Assembly: GCF_900091515.1 (NCBI RefSeq)
Contig: NZ_LT607410.1
Location: 1,178,001-1,242,000, forward strand
DNA from: Micromonospora purpureochromogenes
Lineage (GTDB): Bacteria > Actinomycetota > Actinomycetes > Mycobacteriales > Micromonosporaceae
Length of the DNA: 64,000 nt
Direction of reading: 5' to 3'
Part shown: in pieces, positions 51,878-60,328 of the stretch
How positions within the stretch are numbered: position 1 is the first letter of the stretch
Layout of the letters: each line of letters starts with the position of its first letter
Position numbers and translations under genes: made by a program
The notes under the pieces: generated by a model
What the model saw: the letters and a program-made list of their open reading frames with translations, nothing else
The model's database searches: none
Told to the model about the DNA's origin: nothing

Positions 51878-52753
51878 TTAGGGGGTGCGGCGGCGGCGGT
51901 GCAGGGCCAGGCCGGCGCTGACCGCGCCGGCGAGCAGGCCGGCGGCGGCCGTGGACGGTACGGCGATCTTGGCCGCCCGCCGCCCGGTGCGGAAGTCCCG
52001 CACCTCCCAGCCCCGCTCGCGGGCCTGCCGCAGCAGCGTCCCGTCCGGGTTGATCGCGACCGCCCGCCCGACCGCGGTGAGCATCGGCAGGTCGTTGGCG
52101 GAGTCGCTGTAGGCGGCGCAGCGAATCAGGTCCAGCCCCTCTATTGCGGCGAGCTGGGCGACCGCCTCCGCCTTGGCCGGCCCGTGCATCAGGTCGCCGA
52201 CCAGCCGCCCGGTGTACGCGCCGTCGACCACCTCGGCCACCGTGCCGACCGCACCGGTCAGGCCGAGCCGGGTGGCGATCACCCGGCCGATCTCCACCGG
52301 GGCGGCACTGACCAGCCACACCCGCTCGCCGGCGTCGAGGTGCCGCTGCGCGAGCCGGCGGGTACCGGCCCAGATGCGCGGGGCCATCAGCTCGTCGAAG
52401 ATCTCCTCGGCGAGGCGCTCGATCTCGTCCACCCGCCAGCCCTCGATGAAGGCCAGGGCGGCCTCCTTGGCCTGCGACATGTCGACGGCGTTCTCGGTGG
52501 CCAGCAGCCGGAACCGGGCCTGCTGCCAGGCGAACCGGGCCAGGTCGCCGGTGGTGAAGTACTTGCGGGCGGCCAGCCCGCGGGCGAACCAGTAGATCGA
52601 CGCGCCCTGCATCATCGTGTTGTCCACGTCGAAGAAGGCCGCGGCGGTGGGGTCCGGCTCAGCGGGGACGGGCCGGTCGAGCTCGGCCTCGGCCCAGCCG
52701 GCGGTGTGCCCGTGGACGTCGGTGCTGACCGTGACCTTGCGGGTGCGGGCCAT
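51878..52753 (-). CDS. HAD-IB family hydrolase (SerB1-like phosphatase)
   Basis: A 291-residue HAD: FFDVDNTMMQGAS is motif I (nucleophile and acid Asp), VWLVSAAP motif II, KAEAVAQLA supplies motif III Lys and AYSDSANDLPML motif IV. The C-terminus has a hydrophobic segment (AGLLAGAVSAGLAL) ending in a basic tail, so it may be membrane anchored. It corresponds to Rv0505c (SerB1). The usual substrate is phosphoserine or a lipid phosphate. The ATG follows GGAGGTCGG. Confidence 0.85.
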   Translation of the reverse strand: MARTRKVTVSTDVHGHTAGWAEAELDRPVPAEPDPTAAAFFDVDNTMMQGASIYWFARGLAARKYFTTGDLARFAWQQARFRLLATENAVDMSQAKEAALAFIEGWRVDEIERLAEEIFDELMAPRIWAGTRRLAQRHLDAGERVWLVSAAPVEIGRVIATRLGLTGAVGTVAEVVDGAYTGRLVGDLMHGPAKAEAVAQLAAIEGLDLIRCAAYSDSANDLPMLTAVGRAVAINPDGTLLRQARERGWEVRDFRTGRRAAKIAVPSTAAAGLLAGAVSAGLALHRRRRTP

Positions 52754-52857
52754 CCGACCTCCCTCCGTACGACGACCGCTGCACCCCTGAGCGTAGTCCG
52801 GGGTCGGTTACGGGCGGCCGCCCGAAGGCGCAACTGTGGCGTGAACGGCTCTGCCGC

Positions 52858-53730
52858 TCAGCGGTCGCTCGGGCAGGTCGCCGGGGCCGGGCCGAGCGCG
52901 TCGCTGCCGACCGGCGCGGGCAGGCCGCACGAGATGGCGGCGCGCAGCGCGTCGGAGCGCTTGCGGATCGCGTCCAGCATGGCCAGCGAGCGGCGGGTCC
53001 GGTCCCGCTCGGCGCGGCTGGCCCCGTCGAGCAGGCCACCGACCGCCTTGCGCTGCCCGGTCACGAAGGTGTTCACCACGTCCAGCCCGGCCGGGTCGGA
53101 GCGCTGGGCGGCGGTGGTGGTGAGCAGCCGCACGCCTTGGCGGGTGTCGGCGTCCATGTCGTCCAGCACCGCGCTGAACCCGGCCAGGTCGCCGCGGAGC
53201 GTGCCGGCCTCGTCCAGCCGGGTACGGGCGAAGTCGAGGAAGAGCTGGCCCCGGCTGAGGTCGGAGCTGGTCAGGGCGAGCTGGGCGCGTTCGGTGGAGC
53301 GCTTCATGCCGTACAGCGCGTCGCCGGGGACCGCGTCCTCGCTGGCGGCGGAGATGCCCGACACGGCGACGGCGCCGGCGGCGATGCCGACCAGGATGGC
53401 GCCCCGGGCGCGGATCTGGCGGGCGGTCACCGCGCCCAGCAGCGAGCCACGCGAAGCCGCCTCGGTCGGCCGGGCGGGTGTGGTCGCGGTCGCCGCGCCC
53501 ATGCCCTCCCGCTCCGCGGTCGCCACCAGCATGGCGCGGAGCCCGGTGCGGAACTCCGCGTCGACCTCGACCTCCGGCCGCGCGGCGACGAGTCGCTGAC
53601 CGACCGCCACCAGGGCGGTGAGCCGGTCGTCGGCACGGGACCGGACATGGTGACGCCGGCCGCCGTTCGCCTCGTCGAGAAGCTGGGCGAAACGTGCGGC
53701 CCGACGACGGGAGAAGAGGTCACTGTCCAC
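52858..53730 (-). CDS. rsbN: DUF5667 membrane protein, probable anti-sigma factor (RsbN-like)
   Basis: About 290 residues. The N-terminal cytoplasmic part (SRRRAARFAQLLDEANGGRRH) is followed by a single membrane helix (about residues 129-150, GAILVGIAAGAVAVSGISAA). An extracytoplasmic DUF5667 domain starts EDAVPGDALYGMKRSTERAQL. The gene sits next to the bldN-like sigma gene, as the anti-sigma gene rsbN does in Streptomyces. The GTG at 53730 was chosen because GAGGGGGTGCCTGCG gives good spacing; GTG 53739 is possible. Confidence 0.7.
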   Translation of the reverse strand: MDSDLFSRRRAARFAQLLDEANGGRRHHVRSRADDRLTALVAVGQRLVAARPEVEVDAEFRTGLRAMLVATAEREGMGAATATTPARPTEAASRGSLLGAVTARQIRARGAILVGIAAGAVAVSGISAASEDAVPGDALYGMKRSTERAQLALTSSDLSRGQLFLDFARTRLDEAGTLRGDLAGFSAVLDDMDADTRQGVRLLTTTAAQRSDPAGLDVVNTFVTGQRKAVGGLLDGASRAERDRTRRSLAMLDAIRKRSDALRAAISCGLPAPVGSDALGPAPATCPSDR

Positions 53731-53884
53731 CGCAGGCACCCCCTCTCGCTGGTCACGGCCGGTCGGCCGCGGTGGTTCCCAGCGACCGGCGGCGGCGTAC
53801 GCCGACGGACGAGGTGTTGGCCGGCCGCGCTGCTCCGGACCGGGTGGTCCGGGGGCGCCGGGGCAACCACCGGTCGCACCCGGA

Positions 53885-53913
53885 GAAACGGTCCGCGACG
53901 GGCACGGGTTACG
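53885..53913 (-). promoter_or_regulatory. sigma-BldN-like promoter motif upstream of the rsbN-like gene
   Basis: On the minus strand CGTAAC (53908-53913) is followed after 17 bp by CGTTTC (53885-53890). From memory the sigma-BldN motif is CGTAAC-N16-CGTTGA, so the -35 matches fully and the -10 partly. It would place the anti-sigma gene under its own sigma factor. Confidence 0.4.
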
Positions 53914-53960
53914 GGCCGGCCGCTGCCGAAATCACGAAGAGTGATCGTCGTCGCAGTGGC

Positions 53961-54896
53961 TCAGGGCTGAAAACCGTCCGGGAGCAGGCGGGCCAGGGCG
54001 CGGACGGCGCGATATTGCAATGCCTTGATCGCGCCCTCGTTCTTGCCCATCGCGCGGGCCGTCTCGGCAACTGAGAAGCCCTGGAGGAAACGGAGCACGA
54101 TGCACTCCTGCTGCTCCGGGTTGAGCTGCTTGACGGCGGTGAGCAGCGCGACGTTGGTGATGTGCTCGACCACCGCCGCTTCAGGGCTGCCCTCCGGGCC
54201 CCGGTCCTCCCGGTCGGCGTCGAGCACGTCGCCGGTGGTGACCTCCAGGCGGTAGCGGCCGGACTTGAAGTGGTCCGCCACCAGGTTGCGGGCGATGGTG
54301 ACCAGCCAGGCGCCCAGGTCGCGGCCCTGCCAGGTGAAGCTGCCGATCCGCTTCAGGGCCCGCAGGAAGGTGTCCGAGGTGAGGTCCTCGGCCAGTTGGC
54401 GGTTGCCGACCCGGAAGTAGACGAAGCGGAAGACAGTGTCGACGTACCGGTCGTAGATCAGGCCGAACGCCTCGGCCTCGCCGGCCTGCGCGCGCTCCAC
54501 CAGCGCCCAGACCTCGGTCGCCGGGTCGGACGGGTCGGGCCGGCTGGGGAACCCGGTCGCCGGGTTCGTGGTCGCCGACACGGCGGGCAGCACGGCGGTG
54601 TCGGCGGCGGGTACGGCCGGCAGCACGGCGGTCTCGGCGCCGGACGGGTCGGTCACCGCGGGCGGCTCGCCGACTCGCCGGCTCTGCGCCGGCATGGTCG
54701 GGCGGGCCGGCGACGCGACCCGGCCACCGGCCGGTTTCGCGTTCCCACCGGGTACGGCGGGTCGGGCCGGGGCCTCGTTGTGCCGGTTGCGCACCCGATC
54801 GGAGCCGTGCCCCGGGTCCAGCCGCTCGTTGGGCGACGTCCGGGGTGTCGGGCCGGTCAGGCCGGCGGGCCGCTCCGCGTAGCCGAAGGTGGTCAC
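53961..54896 (-). CDS. bldN: ECF sigma factor, BldN-like
   Basis: A 311-residue ECF sigma factor. Region 2 (residues about 130-205) contains FGLIYDRYVDTVFRFVYFRVGNRQLAEDLTSDTFLRAL; region 4 (246-305) contains LNPEQQECIVLRFLQGFSVAETARAMGKNEGAIKALQYRA. The first 120 residues are a low-complexity extension with a TAVLPAV repeat. Streptomyces sigma-BldN is likewise made with an N-terminal extension that is removed. The GTG at 54896 follows GGGGAGGCGCG. It is adjacent to the rsbN-like gene. Expected role: aerial hyphae or sporulation genes. Confidence 0.85.
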   Translation of the reverse strand: MTTFGYAERPAGLTGPTPRTSPNERLDPGHGSDRVRNRHNEAPARPAVPGGNAKPAGGRVASPARPTMPAQSRRVGEPPAVTDPSGAETAVLPAVPAADTAVLPAVSATTNPATGFPSRPDPSDPATEVWALVERAQAGEAEAFGLIYDRYVDTVFRFVYFRVGNRQLAEDLTSDTFLRALKRIGSFTWQGRDLGAWLVTIARNLVADHFKSGRYRLEVTTGDVLDADREDRGPEGSPEAAVVEHITNVALLTAVKQLNPEQQECIVLRFLQGFSVAETARAMGKNEGAIKALQYRAVRALARLLPDGFQP

Positions 54897-55366
54897 CGCG
54901 CCTCCCCGGTCCGCGCGCCGGCCGACCGGGCGGTGCGGCGACGGGTCGCCGCGGCGTCCGGTCCGCCCCGGGCGGGCAGGGTCGCACAGGGGTGTGCCGA
55001 CGTGCGGCAGATCCCCCTGAGGTGCTGGTCCAATGCGCTCACAGGCACGGGGGCCTCCTCGGGCTGAGGGGTGTCGACTCACGGCAAATGGGGTGAGCCG
55101 ACCCGAGTGATGATAGGGCCAACGTCACCCGCGCGTGGCAAGTCCGTTACACAGGGCCAAAGTATTTCCCGCCTCGTCGCACAGATGGCGGACCAGTTGT
55201 CCGTCGTGTGCGGTTGACTTTCACGTCGCGCCTTGATCCCGAGTGGAACGTCCAGGTCGGAGCGGAAATGAATCGCCTTCGGCGTGTCGGCGTGTCGCCG
55301 GAAGGGCGGCGTGCCCCCCGACGCAAGCATGGTCCCTCGGGGGCTGCTGTGCCAGACTCAGCGACC
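54897..55366. other. gene-free divergent region between bldN and the AMP-ligase
   Basis: This 470-bp interval should hold the bldN promoter(s). A TATCAT hexamer is present on the minus strand (55110-55115) but has no good -35 at 16-18 bp. The patch 55141-55175 is unusually AT-rich for this genome. TTGACT (55214-55219) occurs on the plus strand. No gene, known RNA or operator could be assigned. Confidence 0.4.
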
Positions 55367-56980
55367 GTGCAGGACGCCACCGACAGCTCCGCGCCCGACC
55401 TCGCCGACCGGCTCCGCCGGGCGGCCGCCGACCACGGCGACCGACCCGCGCTGCACTGGCGCGAGCAGAGGCTGACCTGGTCCGAACTGGACGTCCGGGT
55501 GAGCGCCGTGGCCCGGGCCCTGGCCGCCGCCGTACCGGCCGCGCCGGCCGACCCGCCGGCGCGGGTGGCGATCGCGTTGCCGAACACGCCGGACTTCGTG
55601 GTCGCCTACCTCGCCACGCTGCGCGCCGGGCTGGTCGCGGTGCCGGTCAACCCCGGCCTCACCGCCCGCGAGCTGCGGCACGTGCTCGCCGACTCCGGCG
55701 CGACGCTGCTCTGCGGCACCGAGGCCGTCCGGGACCGGGTGGCCGGTCTCGAGCTGCCGGCGCTCACCGCCGTGTACACCACCCTGCCCGAGGAGGCGGG
55801 GGAGCCCCCGGCGCGACCCGGCGGCGGCCTGGCGGTGCTGCTCTACACCTCCGGTACCGAGGGGCGGCCCAAGGGCGCGATGCTGCCGCACCGGGCGCTG
55901 GCCGCCAACCAGGACCAGGTGGGCCGGATCTCCCCGCCGGTGGTCGGGCCCGGGGACACCGTGCTGCTCGCGCTGCCGCTGTTCCACGCGTACGGGTTGA
56001 ACACGGGGCTGGGGGCGGTGATCCACCACGGCGCGACCGGGGTGCTGGTCGACGAGCTCGGCCCCGGCTGCGCGCTCGACGAGATCGCCCGGCACCGGGT
56101 CAGCGTGCTGGTCGGCGTACCGTCGATGTTCCTGGCCTGGTCCACGGCGGACGCCGACGCGGTCGTCGCGGCGATGGCGTCGGTGCGGGTCGCGGTCTGC
56201 GGCGCGGCGCCGCTCGACCCGGCCGCCGCGGCGCGCTTCACCGAGGTCACCGGGCATCCGGTGCACGTCGGGTACGGCCTGACCGAGACCGCGCCGGTGC
56301 TCACCACCACCCTGGTCGGCCGCGAGCCGAAGCCCGGCTCGATCGGCCGGCCGCTGCCCGGCGTCGAGCTGCGCCTGGTCGGCGGCGACGGTACCGACCT
56401 GTGGCGCGACGGCGTCGCCGAGCCGGACGACGACCCCGACGACGACCCGTGGCTCGCCGACTCCTCGCCCGGCACCGACCCCGGCCAGATCGTGGTCCGC
56501 GGGGCGAACCTGTTCGCCGGCTACTGGCCGGACGGCCGGGGCGGCCCGGACGCGGACGGCTGGTGGGCCACCGGCGACGTCGCCTACGCCGACGACGACG
56601 GGGACCTCTTCCTGGTCGACCGGTTGGGCGAGCTGATCCTGGTCAACGGCTTCAACGTCTACCCGCGCGAGGTCGAGCTGGTGCTCGAGGCGCACCCGGG
56701 GGTGGTCGGCTCGGCCGTCCTGGGTGTGCCGCACCCGCGTACGGGTGAGACTGTGCGGGCGTACGTGGTGCCGGCGCCGGGGCGTCCGGTCACCGGCGAG
56801 GAGCTGCTCGCCCACTGCGCGCGTAACCTGGCCCGGTTCAAGTGCCCGACCGCCGTCGAGTTCGTCGACGAACTGCCGTACTCGGTGATCGGGAAGGTAC
56901 GCAAGACCCAGCTGCGGTCGGCGCCGTCCCCGGCGACGCCGCCCCGGCCCCGACGCACGGAGGTCCCCGATGTCCAGTGA
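55367..56980 (+). CDS. AMP-dependent synthetase/ligase (acyl-CoA synthetase-like)
   Basis: A 537-residue ANL-family adenylating enzyme. LLYTSGTEGRPKGAML is the P-loop-like A3 motif, HVGYGLTETAPVLTT the A5 motif, WWATGDVAYADDDGDLFLVDRLGELILVNGFNVYPREVE the A7-A8 hinge region and SVIGKVRKTQL the A10 catalytic Lys. It probably activates a fatty or aromatic acid to its CoA ester. The GTG at 55367 is the likely start, with CAGACT 8 nt upstream; the frame stays open further 5' but without domain similarity. It overlaps the glutaredoxin gene by 11 bp. Confidence 0.87.
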   Translation: MQDATDSSAPDLADRLRRAAADHGDRPALHWREQRLTWSELDVRVSAVARALAAAVPAAPADPPARVAIALPNTPDFVVAYLATLRAGLVAVPVNPGLTARELRHVLADSGATLLCGTEAVRDRVAGLELPALTAVYTTLPEEAGEPPARPGGGLAVLLYTSGTEGRPKGAMLPHRALAANQDQVGRISPPVVGPGDTVLLALPLFHAYGLNTGLGAVIHHGATGVLVDELGPGCALDEIARHRVSVLVGVPSMFLAWSTADADAVVAAMASVRVAVCGAAPLDPAAAARFTEVTGHPVHVGYGLTETAPVLTTTLVGREPKPGSIGRPLPGVELRLVGGDGTDLWRDGVAEPDDDPDDDPWLADSSPGTDPGQIVVRGANLFAGYWPDGRGGPDADGWWATGDVAYADDDGDLFLVDRLGELILVNGFNVYPREVELVLEAHPGVVGSAVLGVPHPRTGETVRAYVVPAPGRPVTGEELLAHCARNLARFKCPTAVEFVDELPYSVIGKVRKTQLRSAPSPATPPRPRRTEVPDVQ

Positions 56981-57224
56981 CGCCCGGCTCACCCTGATCA
57001 CCCGGCCCGGCTGCCACCTGTGCGAGGACGCCAAGGCCGCGCTGGACCGGGTGGTGGCGGTCACCGGCGACAAGTGGGTGGAGAAGGACGTCACCGGCGA
57101 CGTGGAGCTGGAGCGGGACTACGGGGACCGGCTGCCGGTGGTGCTGCTCGACGGCAAGGAGCACGGCTACTGGCGGGTCGAGGAGGATCGGCTGCTGCGC
57201 GACCTGACCACGCCGCAGCTCTGA
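56970..57224 (+). CDS. glutaredoxin-like (thioredoxin-fold) protein
   Basis: An 84-residue thioredoxin-fold protein with redox motif CHLC (residues 15-18) following LTLITRPG, and the cis-Pro in RLPVVLLDGKEHGYWRVEEDRLL. It is equivalent to Rv0508, upstream of hemA in mycobacteria. It may be a mycothiol-linked or thioredoxin-like redox partner. It overlaps the ligase 3' end by 11 bp and so is probably co-transcribed. Confidence 0.85.
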   Translation: MSSDARLTLITRPGCHLCEDAKAALDRVVAVTGDKWVEKDVTGDVELERDYGDRLPVVLLDGKEHGYWRVEEDRLLRDLTTPQL

Positions 57225-57245
57225 GGAGACCTCTAGGCTGCTGCG

Positions 57246-57896
57246 ATGACCCCTGCGCGCGACCACCTGGTGTGGGACTGGAACGGCACCCTGCTCGACG
57301 ACCTCAGCCTGGTGGTGCAGGCCACCAACGTGGCCTTCGCCAGCGCCGGCGGCCCGTCGGTGAGCGCGGACGAGCATCGGGTGCGGTTCCGCCGGCCGAT
57401 CGTCGACTACTACGCCGAGATCCTGGGCCGGGCCATCGACGCGGAGGCGTTCGGCGCGCTCGACCGGATCTTCCACGACGCGTACCGGGCCGGGCTGACC
57501 AGCTGCGCGCTGGCCGACGACGCGCGGGCGGCGATCGCCGCCTGGCCGGGCAGTCAGTCGCTGCTGTCGATGTGGTTCCACGACGAGCTGGTGCCGACCG
57601 TGCACACCTACGGCCTGACCCCGCACTTCACCCGGGTGGACGGGCTGCGCGCCACGGTGGGCGGCGGCCACAAGGCGGAGTGGCTGGAGAAGCACCTGGC
57701 CGAGCTGGGGCTGGCCGGCGAGTCGGTGGTGCTGATCGGTGATTCGGTCGACGACGCGCACGCCGCCGAGAGCGTCGGCGCCCGCTGCGTCCTCTACACC
57801 GGCGGCCTCTCCGACCCCGCCGCCCTGCGCGCCACCCCCCACCCCACCGCCGACACCCTCACCGAAGCGGTGACCCTGGCCACCCGTCTCCCCTGA
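57246..57896 (+). CDS. HAD family hydrolase (Gph-like)
   Basis: A 216-residue HAD phosphatase. Motif I is WDWNGTLLDD (the second Asp of DxD is Asn, as in a subset of Gph-like enzymes), motif III HKAEWLEKHL and motif IV IGDSVDDAHAA. Substrate unknown, possibly a sugar or glycolate phosphate. TAGGCT (57234-57239) is 6 nt from the ATG, and a GAGGAGA ribosome-like site precedes that, so both leaderless and read-through translation are possible. It converges on the response regulator at 57921. Confidence 0.82.
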   Translation: MTPARDHLVWDWNGTLLDDLSLVVQATNVAFASAGGPSVSADEHRVRFRRPIVDYYAEILGRAIDAEAFGALDRIFHDAYRAGLTSCALADDARAAIAAWPGSQSLLSMWFHDELVPTVHTYGLTPHFTRVDGLRATVGGGHKAEWLEKHLAELGLAGESVVLIGDSVDDAHAAESVGARCVLYTGGLSDPAALRATPHPTADTLTEAVTLATRLP

Positions 57897-57920
57897 CCCT
57901 GGCCCCCGCCGCCAGTGGCG

Positions 57921-58574
57921 TCAGGCGCGGAGGTGGGCGAGCACGGCCAGGACCCGGCGGTGGTGGTCGGTGTCCGGCGGCAGGTGGAGCTTGGTGAAGA
58001 TGTTGCGGACGTGCTTCTCCACCGCGCCGTCCGTCACCACCAGGGACTTCGCGATGGCGGCGTTGGAGCGGCCCTCGGCCATCAGCGCCAGCACCTCCCG
58101 CTCGCGCGGGGTCAGCTCGCCCAGCGGGTCGTCCCGGCGGCGCCGGACCAGCAGCTGGCCGACCACCTCCGGGTCGAGCACGGTGCCGCCGGCGGCCACC
58201 CGGGCCAGCGCGTCGAGGAACTCGTCGATCGCGGCCACCCGCTCCTTGAGCAGGTAGCCGATCCCGCCGCCGCCCCCTCCCGCGGTGGACAGCAGGTCGT
58301 CGGCGTACGACACCTCGACGTACTGGGAGAGCACCAGGATCGGCGTACGGGGGACCAGCTCGCGGGCCCGGACGGCCGCGCGCAGCCCCTCGTCGGTGTG
58401 CGTCGGCGGCATCCGCACATCCACGATCGAGACGTCCGGCCGGTGCGCCACCACCGCCTCCACCAGCGCCTCACCGTCCCCGACGGCGGCCACCACCTCG
58501 TGTCCCTGCTCGGTGAGCAGCCGGACCAGGCCCTCCCGGAGCAGTACGGCGTCGTCGGCGATCAGTACTCGCAT
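57921..58574 (-). CDS. LuxR/NarL-family response regulator
   Basis: A 217-residue regulator: receiver domain with phospho-acceptor Asp52 (VDVRMPP) and Lys in YLLKERV, and a C-terminal LuxR HTH, LTPREREVLALMAEGRSNAAIAKSLVVTDGAVEKHVRNIFTKLHL. A Gly run (TAGGGGGGIG) interrupts the receiver before YLLK, an unusual but in-frame insertion. It lies 36 bp downstream of the sensor kinase gene, its partner. Target genes are not evident. Confidence 0.9.
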   Translation of the reverse strand: MRVLIADDAVLLREGLVRLLTEQGHEVVAAVGDGEALVEAVVAHRPDVSIVDVRMPPTHTDEGLRAAVRARELVPRTPILVLSQYVEVSYADDLLSTAGGGGGGIGYLLKERVAAIDEFLDALARVAAGGTVLDPEVVGQLLVRRRRDDPLGELTPREREVLALMAEGRSNAAIAKSLVVTDGAVEKHVRNIFTKLHLPPDTDHHRRVLAVLAHLRA

Positions 58575-58610
58575 GCCGGGGTGTCTACCACGTCCGGGCG
58601 GGTGCCGGGG

Positions 58611-59897
58611 TCACAGCGGCAGCACGGCCCGCACGATGGTCGGCCCGCCGACCGGGCTGTCCACCCGCAGCACCCCGCCGGCGGCGCGTACCCGGTCGGC
58701 GATGCCGGCGAGGCCGTGCCCCTTCGCCACGTGCGCACCACCGGCCCCGTCGTCACCGACGGTGACCTCGAGCTGGTCGTCGTGGCGCTGCACGGTCACC
58801 GCACAGCCGGTCGCGCCGCTGTGCTTGGCCACGTTGGTCAGCGCCTCGGCGACCACGAAGTAGGCGGTGCTCTCCACCAGCGGGTCGAGTCGGCCCTTCG
58901 GGTTGCCCAGCCGGTCGTCGACGGTCAGGTCGACCGGCACCAGGCTGCGGCCGGCCAGGGCGGCCACCGCGCTGGGCAGGCCCCGGTCGACCAGCACCGG
59001 CGGCGCGATGCCCCGGGAGAGTGCCCGCAGCTCGGCCAGGGTGTCCCGGGTCTGGGCGATCGCCTCGTCCAGGGTCCGGGCGGCGGCCTGCGGGTCGGTG
59101 GCGAGCTGCTGCCGGGCCCGGCTCAGGTCCATCGCCAGCCGGACCAGTCGCTGCTGGGGGCCGTCGTGGATGTCCCGTTCCAGCCGGCGCAGGGCCGCCG
59201 CCTCGGCCGACACCGCCGCCCGCTTCTGCTCCTCCAGCACGGTGATCCGATCGCGCATCTCGGCCACGCCGGTGAGCAGGCCGCGCGCGAAGCCGGCCTG
59301 GAGCAGCGCGCAGCCGCGGACCACGATCGGCAGGGTGAGCAGGAAGATCAGGCCGATCGCGGTGTTCAGGCCGATCCGGGCCACCGGCCCGTCGCCGAGA
59401 CCGAGCAGGTCGGCCAGGCTGCGGTCGTCCGGGCCGTAGGGCAGCGCCCAGTCGTACGCGGGGTAGAGGGTGCCGGCGAGCGCGACGACCCACCAGGCGA
59501 CGGTGATGGCGAACGTGACGACCGCCACCACCGACCGGGCGATGCCGTGCGCCAGGTCGAGCCAGGACTGCCCGTCCCGGATCGGGGTGAAGATCCGTCG
59601 CCAGGCGCCGGCCGCCGGTGGCGGGGTCAGGTAGCGGGGGCGGATCCGGGGCATCCGGAGCACCGTGGGCAGCCGCAGCCGCTCCACGTCGGCCAGGCCG
59701 CGCGCGGTGTAGAGCGTGCCGGTCATGATCGGCAGGCCGACCACCAGCACCGCCAGCCCAACACCGAGCGCGAGGCCGGCCGTCAGCACCACCAGGCCGA
59801 ACACGGCCAGGGGGAGGCCGAGCAGGACGTACCCGGTGTCGCGCATCAGCTGGCGGCTCACGCTCGGTACCGGCGTGACCGCGGTGGCGGTGGTCAT
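58611..59897 (-). CDS. sensor histidine kinase, NarL/DesK type
   Basis: A 428-residue kinase with four predicted membrane helices (about 24-45, 46-62, 122-145, 175-195), then a HisKA_3 dimerisation helix with LERDIHDGPQQRLV (His244) and an HATPase domain (ALTNVAKHSGA, VGDDGAGGAHVAKGHGLAGIADRV). The periplasmic loop between helices 3 and 4 (YPAYDWALPYGPDDRS) may sense an envelope signal. TAGCCT (59904-59909, minus strand) lies 6 nt before the ATG, a leaderless start. Confidence 0.9.
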   Translation of the reverse strand: MTTATAVTPVPSVSRQLMRDTGYVLLGLPLAVFGLVVLTAGLALGVGLAVLVVGLPIMTGTLYTARGLADVERLRLPTVLRMPRIRPRYLTPPPAAGAWRRIFTPIRDGQSWLDLAHGIARSVVAVVTFAITVAWWVVALAGTLYPAYDWALPYGPDDRSLADLLGLGDGPVARIGLNTAIGLIFLLTLPIVVRGCALLQAGFARGLLTGVAEMRDRITVLEEQKRAAVSAEAAALRRLERDIHDGPQQRLVRLAMDLSRARQQLATDPQAAARTLDEAIAQTRDTLAELRALSRGIAPPVLVDRGLPSAVAALAGRSLVPVDLTVDDRLGNPKGRLDPLVESTAYFVVAEALTNVAKHSGATGCAVTVQRHDDQLEVTVGDDGAGGAHVAKGHGLAGIADRVRAAGGVLRVDSPVGGPTIVRAVLPL

Positions 59898-60133
59898 GCT
59901 CCGAGGCTAGGGACGCCGGGCCCGGAATGCCCATCCGGCGGGCTGCCCCGTTCGGGGTCGGGTTCGCCCTACCGCCGGCCGGCGCCGCACCCCGGGCCGG
60001 TCGGTCGCGCCGGTGGGACCGGCTCCGGCGCTGGTGAGGGGTACGCCACGCGCCCGCCCGGCCTTGTGTGATTGGTCAGAGAAGTCGGGATTGAGCAATA
60101 ATCGCCGAGCGGCGCCGGCCAAGGCCGCCGGAT

Positions 60134-60187
60134 CGATCTTGCGGAATGGAGGGCCTGGTGGAGGGGCGTCGCGAGTCAGCAAGATCG
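60134..60187. repeat. 9-bp inverted repeat upstream of the rex promoter
   Basis: CGATCTTGC (60134-60142) and GCAAGATCG (60179-60187) are complementary with 36 bp between. They lie directly before the Rex operator. Otherwise the gap 59898-60191 shows only AT-rich patches such as TTGTGTGATTGGTC near 60063 and no gene. Confidence 0.35.
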
Positions 60188-60191
60188 CGAT

Positions 60192-60209
60192 TTGTGCACG
60201 TCTTCACAA
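60192..60209. promoter_or_regulatory. Rex operator (ROP site)
   Basis: TTGTGCACGTCTTCACAA is an 18-bp near-palindrome matching the Rex consensus TTGTGAANNNNTTCACAA at all but the CA/AA step. It covers the -35 (TTGTGC, 60192-60197) of a promoter whose -10 TACTCT is at 60215-60220, spacing 17. Rex bound here would exclude RNA polymerase, so rex-hemACD should be autorepressed and released when NADH is high. Confidence 0.85.
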
Positions 60210-60220
60210 GCGCCTACTCT
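60192..60220 (+). promoter_or_regulatory. promoter of the rex-hemACD operon
   Basis: TTGTGC (60192-60197), 17 bp and TACTCT (60215-60220). The transcript should start near 60227, giving a leader of about 100 nt before the rex ATG at 60329. Confidence 0.7.
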
Positions 60221-60328
60221 GTAGTTCCGACGCGCCCCGCTAGCACGGCCGGCACTCTCGGCCGCGAGCGGGGGTCCCGAAATGGCCGGACACCGGAGCT
60301 GGCCGAGGATCGCACCGCACGGAGTCTC

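Noticed and set aside
55110..55141. TATCAT with TTGCCA as a bldN promoter
   Set aside because: The spacer is 20 bp, too long for a confident sigma70 call; only the hexamer is mentioned in the gap entry.
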